DNA from: Ascochyta rabiei
Lineage: Eukaryota; Ascomycota; Dothideomycetes; Pleosporales; Didymellaceae
Assembly: GCF_004011695.2 (NCBI RefSeq)
Contig: NC_082406.1
Coordinates: 2,604,001-2,668,000, forward strand
DNA: 64,000 nucleotides
Direction of reading: 5' to 3'
The position numbers were made by a program, and so were the translations under genes. Positions 11,189 to 22,618 of this stretch are shown one piece after another. Position 1 is the first letter of the stretch. Every line of letters starts with the position of its first letter. Under the pieces are notes generated by a model. It searched no databases and had not been told where the DNA came from. It saw only the letters and a list, made by a program, of their open reading frames with translations.

Positions 11189-11579
11189 TGCTGCTGTGGT
11201 TTGGCGAGAGATGGGGTTAGTAGAACGAGAAGGGAAGAGGTTCGCGGTCGACGAGAAGTTCTCCTCTGGCAATATTGAGTGGGCTTCGAAGCGAGTGGGC
11301 TAGCGGCCACTGGTGTCCGCACGGACGGCTTGGCCTCGGCGTCGGAGGCAGGTGCGACTAACAAACGCGTGCAACTCAACGCGTCTCTGCTTGTATTTGC
11401 ATGTTCAGCGACTGCAAGGACTGGTGTTTCAAACCTGCCTCCCATAGAAACGCACCCCCGCGACTCACCAGCTTCACCTCGGCCACAGCGAACGCGGCAT
11501 TGCAGGCCCCATGATCTCTCTCACGTCACTTCCAGTCACGGCGTCCAGAGAGCCTCTGCGTCTCTGAGTCTCCATCGCC
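11189..11579. promoter_or_regulatory. Shared divergent promoter region of RPL26 and the zinc-finger gene
   Basis: 391 bp separate the two opposing start codons, so both promoters must lie here or overlap. The stretch just before 11580 is C/T-rich on the plus strand. No specific factor site can be assigned with confidence. Confidence 0.45.
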
Positions 11580-14500
11580 ATGTCGTCGAACGACTACAGC
11601 TCGTACAGCTATCCCTACCACCAGCAGAGCTCTGCCCAACCTTACTCGGCGTATCAGACTGCGCCCGCCTCCAACACCAGTGCGAACAGCACCAGTGCGG
11701 AACCGTCGCGCCAGTATTCGCAGGCACCGTCTGCTGCGACAAACCAATCTGCAGACTATCTGTCCTACCCTGAGCCGTCTTACGGTCCATCGAGTAGTGA
11801 GTATGGGGCTGCGCAAGAAAACAACGACAACAACGACAACAACAACAACACATGGAGCGCCAGCAGCAACAGCTACGGCGCAGCGAGGGACAATGGCAGC
11901 CGCGCTGCTGAGGTCCTACGAAATATGAGTAACACGGGCTACGCCGCGACGACCACGGCGCTGAGTCAAGCTGGCTTCACCACCATCAACGCTGCCAATG
12001 CGCACTACCCTCCCGGACGTTCCCTGCAAGTGCAAGCACAACCGCTGCACACCTCCCACACAATACACGGTCAAACACAGGCTCGTCCAAGCAGCGTCAA
12101 TACCAACCAGGTACAACCGCCAGCAAGCAGAGGCCTGTCATCACCTGCGACAGCTGCCGGTTACCCTACGCAGCGAGCGCAGCCGCAGTACCATCAGCAA
12201 CAGGCACAACAGCGTACGGCCAGTCCTGCTCAGGCTCCATACAGCCACAACCACGCAATAGCTGCGAGCAGAAACGCCTCCATGGCTGCTGCAGGAACAT
12301 CCCAACAGTACACTGACTATGGCCGCCGACAACTTCCTGACGTTGACGCCACACAAACTGCTCCTAACGCCACACCCACGACCTCGTATACGCCTCGAGC
12401 ACCCGCGCCGACTGTTCAACCTCCACCATCCAGCATATCCGAGCCTTATACAGGATCGAGTACGACAGTCGATCCCACGGCCGTGTATGACCCCTGGCCT
12501 GAATACCAACGACAGCAGGCAGCCAGAGATGCAGCGCGTGCTGAGCAAGAGAAGAAAAAAGAAGAGGCTCGCAAAGAGGAAGAGCGGCTGGAAGAGGAGG
12601 AGCGCAGGTGGGGAGAAGCTAAGGAGGCAGCACGGCAAGCGCAAATTGCTGCTAGTCAACCGAAACCGAAAGCTAAGAAGGCTCAGACGCAGCCAGCTAC
12701 TGCCACTACTGCTGCTCAATCTAACGTCCCCGATGTTCCAGAGTCACCAGCTGGCGGCTCAGAGCTTGAGGCAGAGATTCGTGCCATGATGGTGAAGATG
12801 CGCGAGCTCAATAGCAAGGATCCTCAGCTGCTTGCGCGAATCTGGGAAGAGGAACGGAGGGCTAAGGGCGCGAAAACGCCAACTGCTACCGCAAAAGCAG
12901 CCCCTCAACCAGCTGTCGTTCCATCTGCGCAGGTCCCTATACCTTCGATTGCGAACCAAGGGAAAAAGGCAACCCCACGAGAGTCTATTAGCGCGCCCAA
13001 TACAAAGCTGACCACACTCCCTCAAGCTCAAGCTGTGCCAGCCAGCATACGAGCCCCTGCCGCCATACCTGTGCGAACTGGTGGGAACACCATCTGGCCT
13101 CCCGAGAAGAAGCTGGAGCTTGCAAGAGCTGCGGCTCACTATCTCACCACCAAAAACCCAGACCGTCCAATAGAGTCTGAGCAGGTTCTTCAGATGCTTG
13201 ACGGCAACCCATCATATGTTGAGTTGTGCGAGCGGTTGGAGCAAATGGGCTTCAAACTGGACCGCTCCATCTTTGCAAAGAGTTTGCTGCTAGCTGTGCC
13301 AGATGTCAACTCTGCGTCTCGCAAGACCACTCGACAAGCAATTCCTCCTGCTACCGCTCCGAAGGCTCCAGCACCACCTGCAGTCATGAAGCATCCCGTT
13401 CCACCAGCGGTCATGAGGCATCTGGCGCCACCTCAGGTTGCGCCCAGTCCTCGCTACAGTCCTGCGGCAGTTTCAAGAATGACCGGGTCGACATATCCTC
13501 CATTTCCTGATAACCCTGGCTCAGCGGTAGCATCATCCATTCCAGTCGCAGAGATGGTACCCATCAAGCCAGAGCTGAAGCCGCCAGCGAACAAAGAAGA
13601 AGCGGCAAGGAAACGCAACTTGAGCGATCTGATTGATCTGACACAGCTTGACGAGGAAGATGACATGATGCCACCCATGAAAAGACTCAACACCAACTCG
13701 ATGGTAAATACCTATTCATCATCCCATCCATCCTTTGATAGTGCTGTGGGTACTGGCGCAGCACCCATCAACAATTTCCCAACAGCGGCCATTCCCGCAC
13801 CCCAGAGCAACGAGCCGCCGAGAACAATGCCCATGCAAATGAACGGGCTACGCTACCGAGCAATCGTGGAGCCCTTGGAGAAGAAAAAGGCCCTTCGACG
13901 TAATACCTACAATCCAGCCACAATCGCGCGAGACGTATTACTTGCGTGTGGAAGACACCCCTCGGAGCGCCAACTCAACCAGCATCTTGACGTACTGAAG
14001 ACAAACCTACCACATATATCCAACGAGTCAGATCTCAGTACGATCAAGTGGAGTCTCATCGATCCCGGCAATCCACCGCCTGGTTACTTTAAGGACGGTG
14101 TGCAAGCCCTGACAGAAGGTGCGGATGAGGAAGATGAGTCCGAAGCTGAAGATGGGGACAGGGAGTCGTTGTCCCACGCGACCGGCGGGGAGGGCGCGAG
14201 GGTCCAAGCGCTTCCCGAGGCGACCAATCCATTCATCAAACAGAAGCGACGCGGTCGAAAACCGCGTCACTCACTTCCCAACGCCACAACAACCACAGTA
14301 CCAACTACTCCCAACCGGCAAGCAAGCTCTTCGAACATGAGTGTAAGCGCTCCACGACCTTCGTCTGCTGCTGGTGGTGTTGGTTACTCTGCTTTTCGCT
14401 CCGCGACTGGGTATGGACCTGATGGCAAGCCACTGCCGAAGAAGAAGGGTCGCCCAGTCGGTTGGCGCAAAGCCATCCATGGCTCTTCTGCGGCTCAGTC

Positions 14501-15314
14501 TCGGCCTGCGATGAACGGCCACACAGGCACACACGAATCTCAGCAACCGAGCACCTTGCGCAATGTTAGAACTGGTGGGGACGAGCCTATTCTCATCAGT
14601 TCGCGATCACCCAGTGTCGCTACTGGCATGCCTCGGTACCAGGTTTTCAAGTGCAAGTGGCAGAACTGTCAGGCGGAGTTGCACAATCTCGAAACTCTGC
14701 AGAAGCACGTCTTTAAGGGGCACTGTAAGGAGAGGCTGCACAACCTGCTGGAGTGTTTATGGGATGGCTGCGGTACAGAGGTCACCAACATCGACCCCGT
14801 GACCAACATGAGCCTCAAGCGTAGCACACCTCAGGCGTTCGGATCTGAAAGCGCCTGGCGGGGGCACATGCAGCGAATTCACTTTGATCCTCTGGCCTGG
14901 GAGCATGGTGACGGACCTGCTGGTGGTGTTTCTGGTACGGAAGATTGAGCGGCGCTCTGGAGAGACCGTGGAACTCTGACTGACTCGTTAGATGCACACG
15001 ACTCTGAGGCATACTTGAGTGATGCGCAAGGCCGTCGTGTTACTCCGCGCATCACAGCTGATTTGGAGCGCGCTTTTAGCAGCGATCTGTCACGCCAGCT
15101 CCCTGCATCAGCACCTCGGGGACGCGGTCGTCGACCAAAGAACACACAAGAACAGGAGGCTCGCGACATGCAGGATCGGTTAGTATCGCGGAAGCGGCGT
15201 ATGGGCGGACCAGGCATGGACCGCGGAGGTGCCACACTCGTGAATGAGAAGCGCAGGAGAGGGCTTGTAGACAGTGACGGGATGGAAGAAGAGCTCGTCG
15301 ACGCAGAGGATTAG
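11580..15314 (+). CDS. Large AT-hook and C2H2-type zinc-finger protein, putative chromatin factor
   Basis: Two exons: 11580-14934 and 14992-15314 (57-nt intron, donor GTACGG, acceptor GTTAG), giving 1225 residues. The first 300 residues are Ser/Gln/Tyr/Pro-rich and disordered. A charged coiled coil follows at about residues 310-365 ([20 protein letters not shown]). A conserved-looking block lies at about 500-570 (WPPEKKLELARAAAHYL). Two basic AT-hook-like motifs follow (KRRGRKPRH and KKKGRPVGWRK). Near the end of exon 1 are Cys/His pairs in a C2H2 arrangement (FKCKWQNCQAELHNLETLQK with HVFKGHC, then CLWDGCGTEV ending HMQRIH). Exon 2 is basic and acidic and contains another AT-hook-like RGRGRRPK. 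Nuclear, DNA- or chromatin-associated action is inferred from these motifs; I do not recognise a named orthologue. Stopping at the first in-frame TGA (14946-14948) would lose the last exon. Confidence 0.85.
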
Positions 15315-15346
15315 CAGCCTCGAGACCACAAGGAGCACTTTAAACA

Positions 15347-15489
15347 GCAGACAACCAAGTTGAATAAGGTGCAGACAATCAAGTTGAACAAGATGCAGAC
15401 AACCAAGTTGAACAAGATGCAGACAACCAACTTGAACAAGATGCAGACAACCAACTTGAACGAGATGCAGACAACCAAACGTGAATAGA
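15347..15489. repeat. 24-bp minisatellite, about 6 copies
   Basis: The unit GCAGACAACCAAGTTGAACA plus AGAT is repeated with few substitutions. It starts about 30 bp after the stop codon of the zinc-finger gene, probably in its 3' UTR, and ends before OST4. Confidence 0.85.
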
Positions 15490-15677
15490 TTCAACGCCTC
15501 GTAAGGTGGCGCAAAAGCTCTGTAGTGTTGTGCGCCCAAACTCCGTGATGCTTCCTTGGCTGATCGCTCTTGGTCCGGGTCAACAGGCCGCGACCATGGT
15601 ATCAATGTCTCTCCACCCACACGTGGTTTGCTTCCTTCGGACCTCCCTCGAGGGACCAAAGCTTCCCGCGCGTGCTC

Positions 15678-15830
15678 TTAGGCCTTGACCTTGCCGGCTG
15701 CGACCTTTGGCTTCTCAAGCGCTGCGTGTTCCTCCGAGTTGACTTCGAGGAAGTGGTAGAGGACGATGAGGAGCATGGCAGCGCTTCCGAGGAAGATGGC
15801 CAGCGAGTAGAGTTGGGCGTCTGTGATCAT
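15678..15830 (-). CDS. OST4: Oligosaccharyltransferase subunit Ost4
   Basis: A 50-residue protein beginning MITDAQLYSLAIFLGSAAML and continuing LIVLYHFLEVNSEE. It is one membrane helix with a short luminal N terminus and a polar, Lys-rich cytoplasmic tail. This matches the Ost4 mini-protein, which holds the Stt3 and Ost3/Ost6 subunits together in the ER oligosaccharyltransferase that N-glycosylates proteins. The frame is open for 36 codons upstream, but the Met at 15828-15830 fits the family start exactly. It is divergent from TMA46, with 429 bp between start codons. Confidence 0.92.
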   Translation of the reverse strand: MITDAQLYSLAIFLGSAAMLLIVLYHFLEVNSEEHAALEKPKVAAGKVKA

Positions 15831-16259
15831 CTTGCAGGTTGACGCGCGTCGGCGAGAGGTCAAGTCCAGAGTCAACGAGTGTCTGGTGCTTGCTGCGGAG
15901 CGATTAGACGGTGCAGCGGGGGTTGGTGAGCTCTGCAAATCATACCAAAGCTATGTGGACTGCGTCTGTATCGTTGGGACGCAAAAGCGGGAATGTCAGA
16001 GCAGCGCCGTGGGTCAAGGGTTGCCGGCTTCTGCGAAGGGCCACCTTGAGCTTCAGCAAGGTCGCGGCTGTCTGGCTGACTAAGGCCCGCCGCCACCGAA
16101 ATTCAGCCCACCCCACACATCGTCATTCTCACTTTTAACCCACCAAGACAGCACCTGTCCAGCGCCGCCAGGACCCGCCCACGCGCCACACGTCTCTCCA
16201 AAGTCCACGCGGGCGCCCTTGCCGTCTTTCCACGACCCAGAAACCCACATCCTCCCGCC
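15831..16259. promoter_or_regulatory. Divergent promoter region of OST4 and TMA46
   Basis: 429 bp between two opposing start codons. Both transcripts must start within it. The last 130 bp before TMA46 are C-rich on the plus strand, as is common for highly expressed fungal genes. No individual site is assigned. Confidence 0.45.
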
Positions 16260-17430
16260 ATGCCTCCCAAGGGAAAGGGCGAGCAGCCCAAGGTGAAGAA
16301 GGTCGCCGTCGACAAGACCTTTGGCATGAAGAACAAAAAGGGAGGAGCAGCCCAGAAGGCCATCAAGCAGATCCACGCCACCGCTGCCTCGGGCGGAACC
16401 CCCGATGAGAAGCGCAAAGCGGCCGAGAAGGCGCAGAAGGAGAAGGAGAAGAAGGCCGCCGAGCAGGCCCAGAGGGAGATGGCCGATCTCTTCAAGCCTG
16501 TCCAGATCCAGAAGGTGCCCTTCGGTGTCGACCCCAAGACCATCCTCTGCCAATTCTTCAAAAAGGGCAATTGCGACAAGGGCAGGAAGTGCAAGTTCTC
16601 ACACGACCTGAACGTCGAGCGCAAGACGGAGAAGAGGAGTTTGTACACAGACAGCCGGGACCAGGAGAAGGACCAGGAAGAAGAGCAGAAGAAGAAAGAC
16701 AACATGGACGACTGGGACGAGCAGAAGCTGCGAGAGGTTGTGCTCAGCAAGCACGGCAACCCAAAGACCACAACAGACAAAGTGTGCAAGTTCTTCATTG
16801 CCGCCATTGAGGACCAGAAATACGGCTGGTTCTGGACATGTCCGAATGGAGGCGACAAGTGCATGTACAAGCACTCGCTACCACCAGGGCACGTGCCCAT
16901 ACTTCGTCCTTCAAACCTCAAGCCCAACACTAACAATTGCCAGCTTCGTAATCAAAACCCGCGAACAGCGCCAAGCCGAAAAGGCCCTCATGGCCAACTC
17001 TCCCCTCAATACGCTTACCCTCGAAGATTTCCTCGAGTCCGAACGCCACAAGCTCACCGGCACGCTCACGCCCGTCACGGTCGAAACCTTTGCGAAATGG
17101 AAAAAGGAGCGTCTGGACAAGAAGGCCGCCGAAGAAGAAGCGAAGCTGCGCAAGGAAGCTACTGGTCGCGCCATGTTCGAGAAGGGCGACTGGGCAGGCA
17201 GCGACGCAGACTCGGACGACGAAGAAGGCGACGGCGAGTGGAACCTGGAAACTATGCGCCGGGAGACGGAGCTCGCGAGGGCCAGGAAGGAAGAGGAGCG
17301 GTTGGCGGCGAAGATGGGCATCAGTCTCGAGGAGCTGCGCATCATGGAGGGGACTGCAGAACCGACCGCGGCCAACGAGGCCGAGGCTCTGTCCACAGAT
17401 AGGACCGACGTCGAACCCACAGAGTCTTGA
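16260..17430 (+). CDS. TMA46: CCCH zinc-finger protein Tma46 / DFRP1 (ZC3H15)
   Basis: Two exons: 16260-16888 and 16944-17430; 371 residues. The N terminus is Lys-rich ([20 protein letters not shown]), with a [11 protein letters not shown] motif conserved in the family. The first CCCH finger is C97-x7-C105-x5-C111-x3-H115. The second spans about residues 178-206 and ends [10 protein letters not shown]. After the splice the protein continues [18 protein letters not shown] and carries the DFRP helical region ([13 protein letters not shown]) with an acidic tail. Family members bind the translational GTPase Rbg1/DRG1 and stabilise it on ribosomes. The only intron that restores the conserved PEG/PPG-FVLKT junction starts with GC (GG/GCACGT) and ends CCAG, with a CTAAC branch site 11 nt upstream: a GC-AG intron. 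A standard GT donor a few bases on would shift the frame. Confidence 0.93.
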
Positions 17431-18420
17431 GCGACATCACACGGGGGACGCAACAACGAGATGAGGTAGGCCGGGCGCCATACAACGCTGCAAAAGCTTG
17501 TCACGCTTCGAGGCTGGGGGCGCGTGGGTGCATGACGAGATGCATCGGTTGGGAGCTCGTAGGACAGTGGCAAGTCTTGTGTGCGCGTGCGACATGTGCT
17601 ATTAGCGAATTCATTCGCGATTCGCGACTTGCATAGCACCCGTTGAGCCAGTCGCTCCAGGTGTCTGGCGTTGTGGGCTTTGCCGGATGGCTTTGATCCT
17701 GTATGGTATATGCTAGGTAGAGTGAGTGCACGACGGATCTTTACGAAGCATGAACAATAGCACGCCATCTACATTGAACTCCAACTCCAACTACACCCAC
17801 ACCCACACCCACACCATGCGCATACCACCCACTCTCCCAATCCAGACCGCTGAATCAGGCAACATCTCGCTCCATGTGTCGAAGACTGAGATCGCGATCT
17901 GGATCCCCCAAGACAGGTCGTGGCTCCGCGGACCACACGTTCGCGAACCGCCGAAACGCAGCACACCGATGAACCCTACCTCTCTCTCTCTCCTCCAACG
18001 AAGACGCGTTAACGTTACCGCGCAGGCGCACGTCAGCCTCCCCATCGGGAAACCATACGGGAAAAAAAGACAGGCATGCATGGTAGCCAGCAGGAGTCTG
18101 GCCTTTTCCACGTCGTACGTTTTGTGGTGCTGCGCGGGTCCTAGGTCGGGATCCCTTCTGGCCCGAGGGGCTTGCGACGACCTAGGCGGGCCTTGTTCAC
18201 TCAAGCTCGACCGGCCACCCTGCACGATCGATGCGCATGTGCCCGAAAGAGAAGGGGTTGGGGATGGCTGTTGATTGCGGTGGGATCTAGCCTTTTGGAA
18301 TGCGCCTGCACGGGCTCAGATGTAGTGTTTGTTTTGCATGGGCTGGGTTTGGGGTTTGGGGGTTCGTGGTTCTGTCGCGGCTACTTAGCCGGATGACTGT
18401 GTATTGCTAATCATGCCTAA
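17431..18420. other. Intergenic region between convergent genes
   Basis: This is the 3' flank of TMA46 (+) and of the MFS gene (-). It contains a short CACACC repeat near 17794-17815 and a T/C-rich run near 17980-18000. No coding or RNA gene is supported. Confidence 0.5.
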
Positions 18421-19935
18421 CTACTCCTGCTTCTTGTGGATGCGCGGCAAGCATAGCCACAGCCCCAGAATCACGCCCAGCAGCGCCAGGATGATGGGTT
18501 GGAGGACTTGCACGCCTTTGGCCTGTGCGATGGCGCCCACCGCGAAGGGGAAGATGGCTGCGCCTGAGCCGCCAAATGCTGCTGCGAACCCGATGGCGCT
18601 GACGTGCAGATGTCGTGGCAGCAGTTTCGTTGCGGCGACAACAGCAGCAGGAAATAGTGGGCCGAGGAAGAAGCCTTGCAAAGAGACGGCGACGGCGGAG
18701 ACGTAGAATTGAGGGACGAGCCAGAAAATGAGCTCCAGTGCCATGGTGATGGGGAGGTAGATCTGGCGCAACTTGTCAGTGGGTGGGAACGGGTGAAGAT
18801 ATGTGAACGTACAGCAATGGCCAGCTTCTCCCCCAATCTCGGCGTGACGAATCCCAACACCAGTCTGCCGACCGTGATGCCCATCCAGAAGCCGGTCGCG
18901 GTCATTCCGCTCGCAAAGTCTCCTCCGTGTCGCACTTCGAGCATGAACTTGACAATCCATCCTCCAAGCGCAACCTCAATCCCCACATAGCCCAGCAAGA
19001 ACAAGGCGCAGAGCCAAGTAACTCTGGCGTGCGGAAGACGGATCAGCGCTTCTTTCATGCGGTTGTCCTTTGCATCCCCTGTCCTCGGATTCGCAGCCCT
19101 GAACGCCGCCCCATCTGCGCGCCAAAACGCCGTGCTCGAGACACCGAGTTCGAGCACCGCCATACCAATCATGACATAGTAGAACGTATACCATTGCAGA
19201 TGGCCCTTCGTGATCATCGTCGTAGCAATCAGCGGGCTCAGCACCGCGCCTAGGCCATAAAAGGCGTGGAGGAAACCAAGGACTTCGTTGGGGTTCGCCA
19301 TGTTGCCCATCCACGCGTTCCATGCGGCGTCCGCTAAGCCGTTGCCGAAGCCTGCGATCATGAAGATGACAACGAGCACGGGGTACGGCGGGTGCACGGC
19401 GATGACAATGTACGCGATGAGGTGGCAGACTGGAGCCACGACGCCGACGCCGCGTTGTCCAAACTTCAGGTGGATACTATTGTTGAGCAGAGCCGAGGCT
19501 GTGTAGCCTACGAGGGGGGATAGGAAGACCAAGGAGATGACGATGAAGGTTAAGTTGTAGTATTCTTGTAACTAGGGCTGATGTTAGCTGTTGCTTCAAA
19601 CCAAGCATAGGATCGTGATATGGACTTACATATGGGATTAGAGCACCGTAGGCAGCGTCGTTGCTTCCCATGACAACGAAACTCCAAAATGCAGCAAAGG
19701 TCCGGTATAAGTTTGTTCTTGATTGATTCCAGCGTTCGAGCTTCTCCGCTGCTTGGGTAGTCGGCGATGGGAGGTTTTCAACTGGATCGTCATCCTGGCT
19801 TGCTCGATCAGAGACCTTCAGGCTCGGTGTCGTTTTGGCATTTTGCGGGGTTTGCAGGTATGAAGATGCATCCTGGAGCTCGATTGGTTGTTCGACAACG
19901 CACGTTGACGAACCTCCGTTCTGGTTGGAAGTCAT
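18421..19935 (-). CDS. Major facilitator superfamily transporter
   Basis: Three exons: 19630-19935, 18813-19571 and 18421-18762, joined across introns of 58 and 50 nt (donors GTAAGT and GTACGT); 468 residues. A polar N terminus of about 80 residues precedes about 11-12 hydrophobic helices. Recognisable stretches are GSNDAAYGALIPYLQEYYNL in the first helix region, FMIAGFGNGLADAAWNAWMG, FLHAFYGLGAVLSPLIATT and, in the second half, GMTATGFWMGITVGRLVLGF. This pattern fits the fungal MFS group related to fucose-permease-like (FHS/Bsc6-type) carriers. Substrate and direction cannot be read from sequence. An upstream in-frame Met at 20073 is possible, but MTSNQNGG is the more usual polar start. It lies head to head with a broken Zn2Cys6 regulator and a P450 gene, a grouping seen in metabolite or detoxification clusters. 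Confidence 0.92.
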
Positions 19936-20893
19936 AGCTGTCGCCGCCAAATTGACAAAACACCTACTCAGGTCAGCGAGCCCTGAAATGGAGGAAGGCA
20001 GTTGAGGTTGCAGGCTTGCAAACAACACCAAGTGATCGATGACGAAATGTCTGCTCAATGAAATGACAATCATGTCTCACCTCTAATGTTGAAAGTTCTT
20101 TCCACAGAGTGTTTGACCCAGAGTTCAGCCCACGAGGAGAACGAGGTCAATGGGCGAGCACAGCTATGGAAAACGAACTATCAAGAACCCTCACGTTCTC
20201 ACCCGACAGCAGTACTAGCGCTTGTGCTTGCCGCAATTGGTAAGCTGATTCCCAAAACTGGGGTTCGGTAGATCTCCGGTTGTCGTTCAAGCGAAGCGGT
20301 ATCTCGGTCCGACATGCAATAGTTTGCTTTAAAGCTGTGAAGCATTGGAGTTTGGTCGGCTGGCTTACTGCCTCAGTCCGAAGCCTTGCAGATCAAGACG
20401 CTACAGTTGTCATTTTGACACACGCAAGGACCTTTGCAGGCGTTCAATGCATGTCTTTGTGCTCCAACCGCAAGCCTTACCTGTTCGGTCGATAAAATGC
20501 GAGAAGCGTACTGCATCTCTAACCTACATCCCGAGTATGATGCAAACGAAGCCACAGATTACGGATGCGCTTGACTGTATATCTTACGGGGAGGCAAGGA
20601 AGGGTTTTTGCCATCTTGGAGACTCACCAGCTTATACAAGACATCATGCAGCCCAACAAGCAAATTGCTGCACGATTTAGTAAGGAACCAATATCTGGGC
20701 AGTTGCTGTACAGAGATTGGCTCAGATTCAGCGCGCTGGCAAGCAAAGTCAGGTTACTGGAATCTGGAGATGCACGGCAAGGATGAGCTGTGATTGGTGG
20801 CGCTTTTTCCCCCACGATTACCGTCTCATCCCGCTGCACTCCAACATCGCGCTCTTGCGCACTCGCAATTTTTATCCACCGTCGAAGCTACTT
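19936..20893. other. Intergenic region upstream of the MFS gene and the broken regulator
   Basis: Short open frames are present but none shows motifs. This is the probable divergent promoter space of the MFS gene and the former regulator gene. Nothing else is recognised. Confidence 0.45.
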
Positions 20894-22618
20894 ATGATGT
20901 TGTGATACGCGACGACTACCACGGTTACAGCACGAGTCCCAGAACAACACCGCCGCCGGGCCATACGAGCGTAAGTGGTCGCAACACTCTGCACTGCACG
21001 TAGATAACCGTCTGAAGTTGCAACACGTGCAAGAGGCGAAAGGAGAGGTATCAACCGTGTACTCGCTGTACTCTACGCCAAGTGGACAACAGCTGTAGCT
21101 ATCACCAAGAGAGACATGCAGTCCTCTCGGTACAATGGTAACATTCCCCAGCTCGGCTAAACATCGAGCGCCCATTACTTGACACCACTAACCCAGACAG
21201 CTTCTTTTCTCGGGACACAGCTAATCTGTCTTGCCTATAGCGTGTTCGCTCTTTGGTCGCTACTTCAATTGGTCCCTGTCAATTCGTCAACGAACCACTA
21301 CAAGACTATCTTGCCGACTTTCGCAACACGGCTGTCATTTGGGGCCGTGATTTCCAAACACCGGTGAAGCCCTCCCAAGAAGAAGCTGAGAGTCTCCTGG
21401 AATGGGCTATGCAACCGACTGACAAGCTGTTGGGAGTATATCGCGACACAAATATCGCCCGGGAGATTCAGGATTGGCTGTTCCAAGATGATGTCGACGG
21501 AGACCCATGAAATGCAACGTTTTGGATCGTCCTAGCAGTTGATGCTCAGTCATGTCCCCGGGACAAAGACGGGACGGCTGAAGGGTACTTTAGGCGCGGT
21601 GACAGCATCCTCACAGACTCTAGAATGGACCATGCGGACGTTGCATTCATCCAAACGCAAACATGGGTCACATTCTATTTTCTCCATACTTGTAGAAGAT
21701 ACGACGCCATAACGTCGCTTACCACTGCAGTTCGAGGCGCGTATGCTATGGGTCTCCATATTCCGGCTACACAGGCTCACTGCAGGAGCATGATCTGTTC
21801 CGCGAGCGACTCTGGAGGACGCTGCGTACGCTCGATCTCTTCATCAGCAGCTCACTTGGTCGGCCGCCATCGACGTACGAGATCCGAAACGTGGAGTCTT
21901 GGAACGCTGACACGTTCATCAATGATCTTGCGTATATTCATGAGATCATGCTGAAAGAGATGCACCTCAAGAGAGGGCAGTCGGCGCAGCAGTTTACGTA
22001 CAGCATGATTACTCAACACCAGTCTTGGACACGTCATCTTCACACGTATATAGGGATCAATGAAACATCACCTGTGCAGAGGCTGAGTATCAAAGATGAA
22101 CACCAGCCAAATAGAACTGTCAAGAATTTCAAGCAGGCTTACTACTAGAGCATCATGCGTCTGAATTTGGCCTCATCTTCTCCACAGAGCTTCTGGATAC
22201 AATACTCAAGGAAGAGGCAGCAGCGATAGCAGCCCTTCGTCATTGTCTTCCTTGGGGTTCATCGCTCTAACTACCTGTATAGACTCTGCCGTCCGGACCA
22301 TCGACATGCGTGCGGAACGACCATTGATGCCAAAGCTGCCAAAACGACTTTCGTATGCGATCAACTCGATATTGCCGCAGCTCTGACCCTCGGGGCTGCT
22401 GTGTTCGCCAATCTTGACCGCGACTTTCCGCTCGGCAAGAATCCACGCGCCGCGCAGAACCTGCTGCAAAGATTCCAAAGCTACGATCCCCTTGCCAAAC
22501 GGTATCTTAGAGCGATTGCGCATCTGCAAGCCGCTGGCGAAGCTCACATGAAGCGCCGGTGTCGAGGTCGAATGGAGACGCAAGGATATGCGACGACCCG
22601 TATTCCGAGAGTGTAGAC
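20894..22618 (+). pseudogene. Decayed Zn2Cys6 fungal-specific transcription factor
   Basis: Pieces of one regulator appear in order but not in one readable frame. An early exon (about 20906-20970) reads into a 47-nt intron with a GTAAGT donor and continues ACNTCKRRKERYQPCTRC. This is a Zn2Cys6 domain in which the third Cys is absent and the loop is shortened. Next come a segment near 21253-21507 ending in an in-frame TGA (21508-21510) and a same-frame continuation to about 21780. After a frameshift, a typical middle-homology stretch appears (HDLFRERLWRTLRTLDLF, then SSLGRPPST). A further piece (KLPKRLSYAINSI) lies near 22320-22370 and is split by another frame change from LDRDFPLGKNPRAAQNLLQ near 22410. 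TGA also follows the candidate start (20903-20905). Some breaks could be unrecognised introns, but the missing zinc ligand and several stops favour a pseudogene. Its place between an MFS gene and a P450 suggests it once controlled them. Confidence 0.65.

Noticed and set aside
16738..17430. A separate gene starting inside TMA46
   Set aside because: It is the second-exon frame extended backwards through the intron; the GC-AG splice joins it to the first exon.
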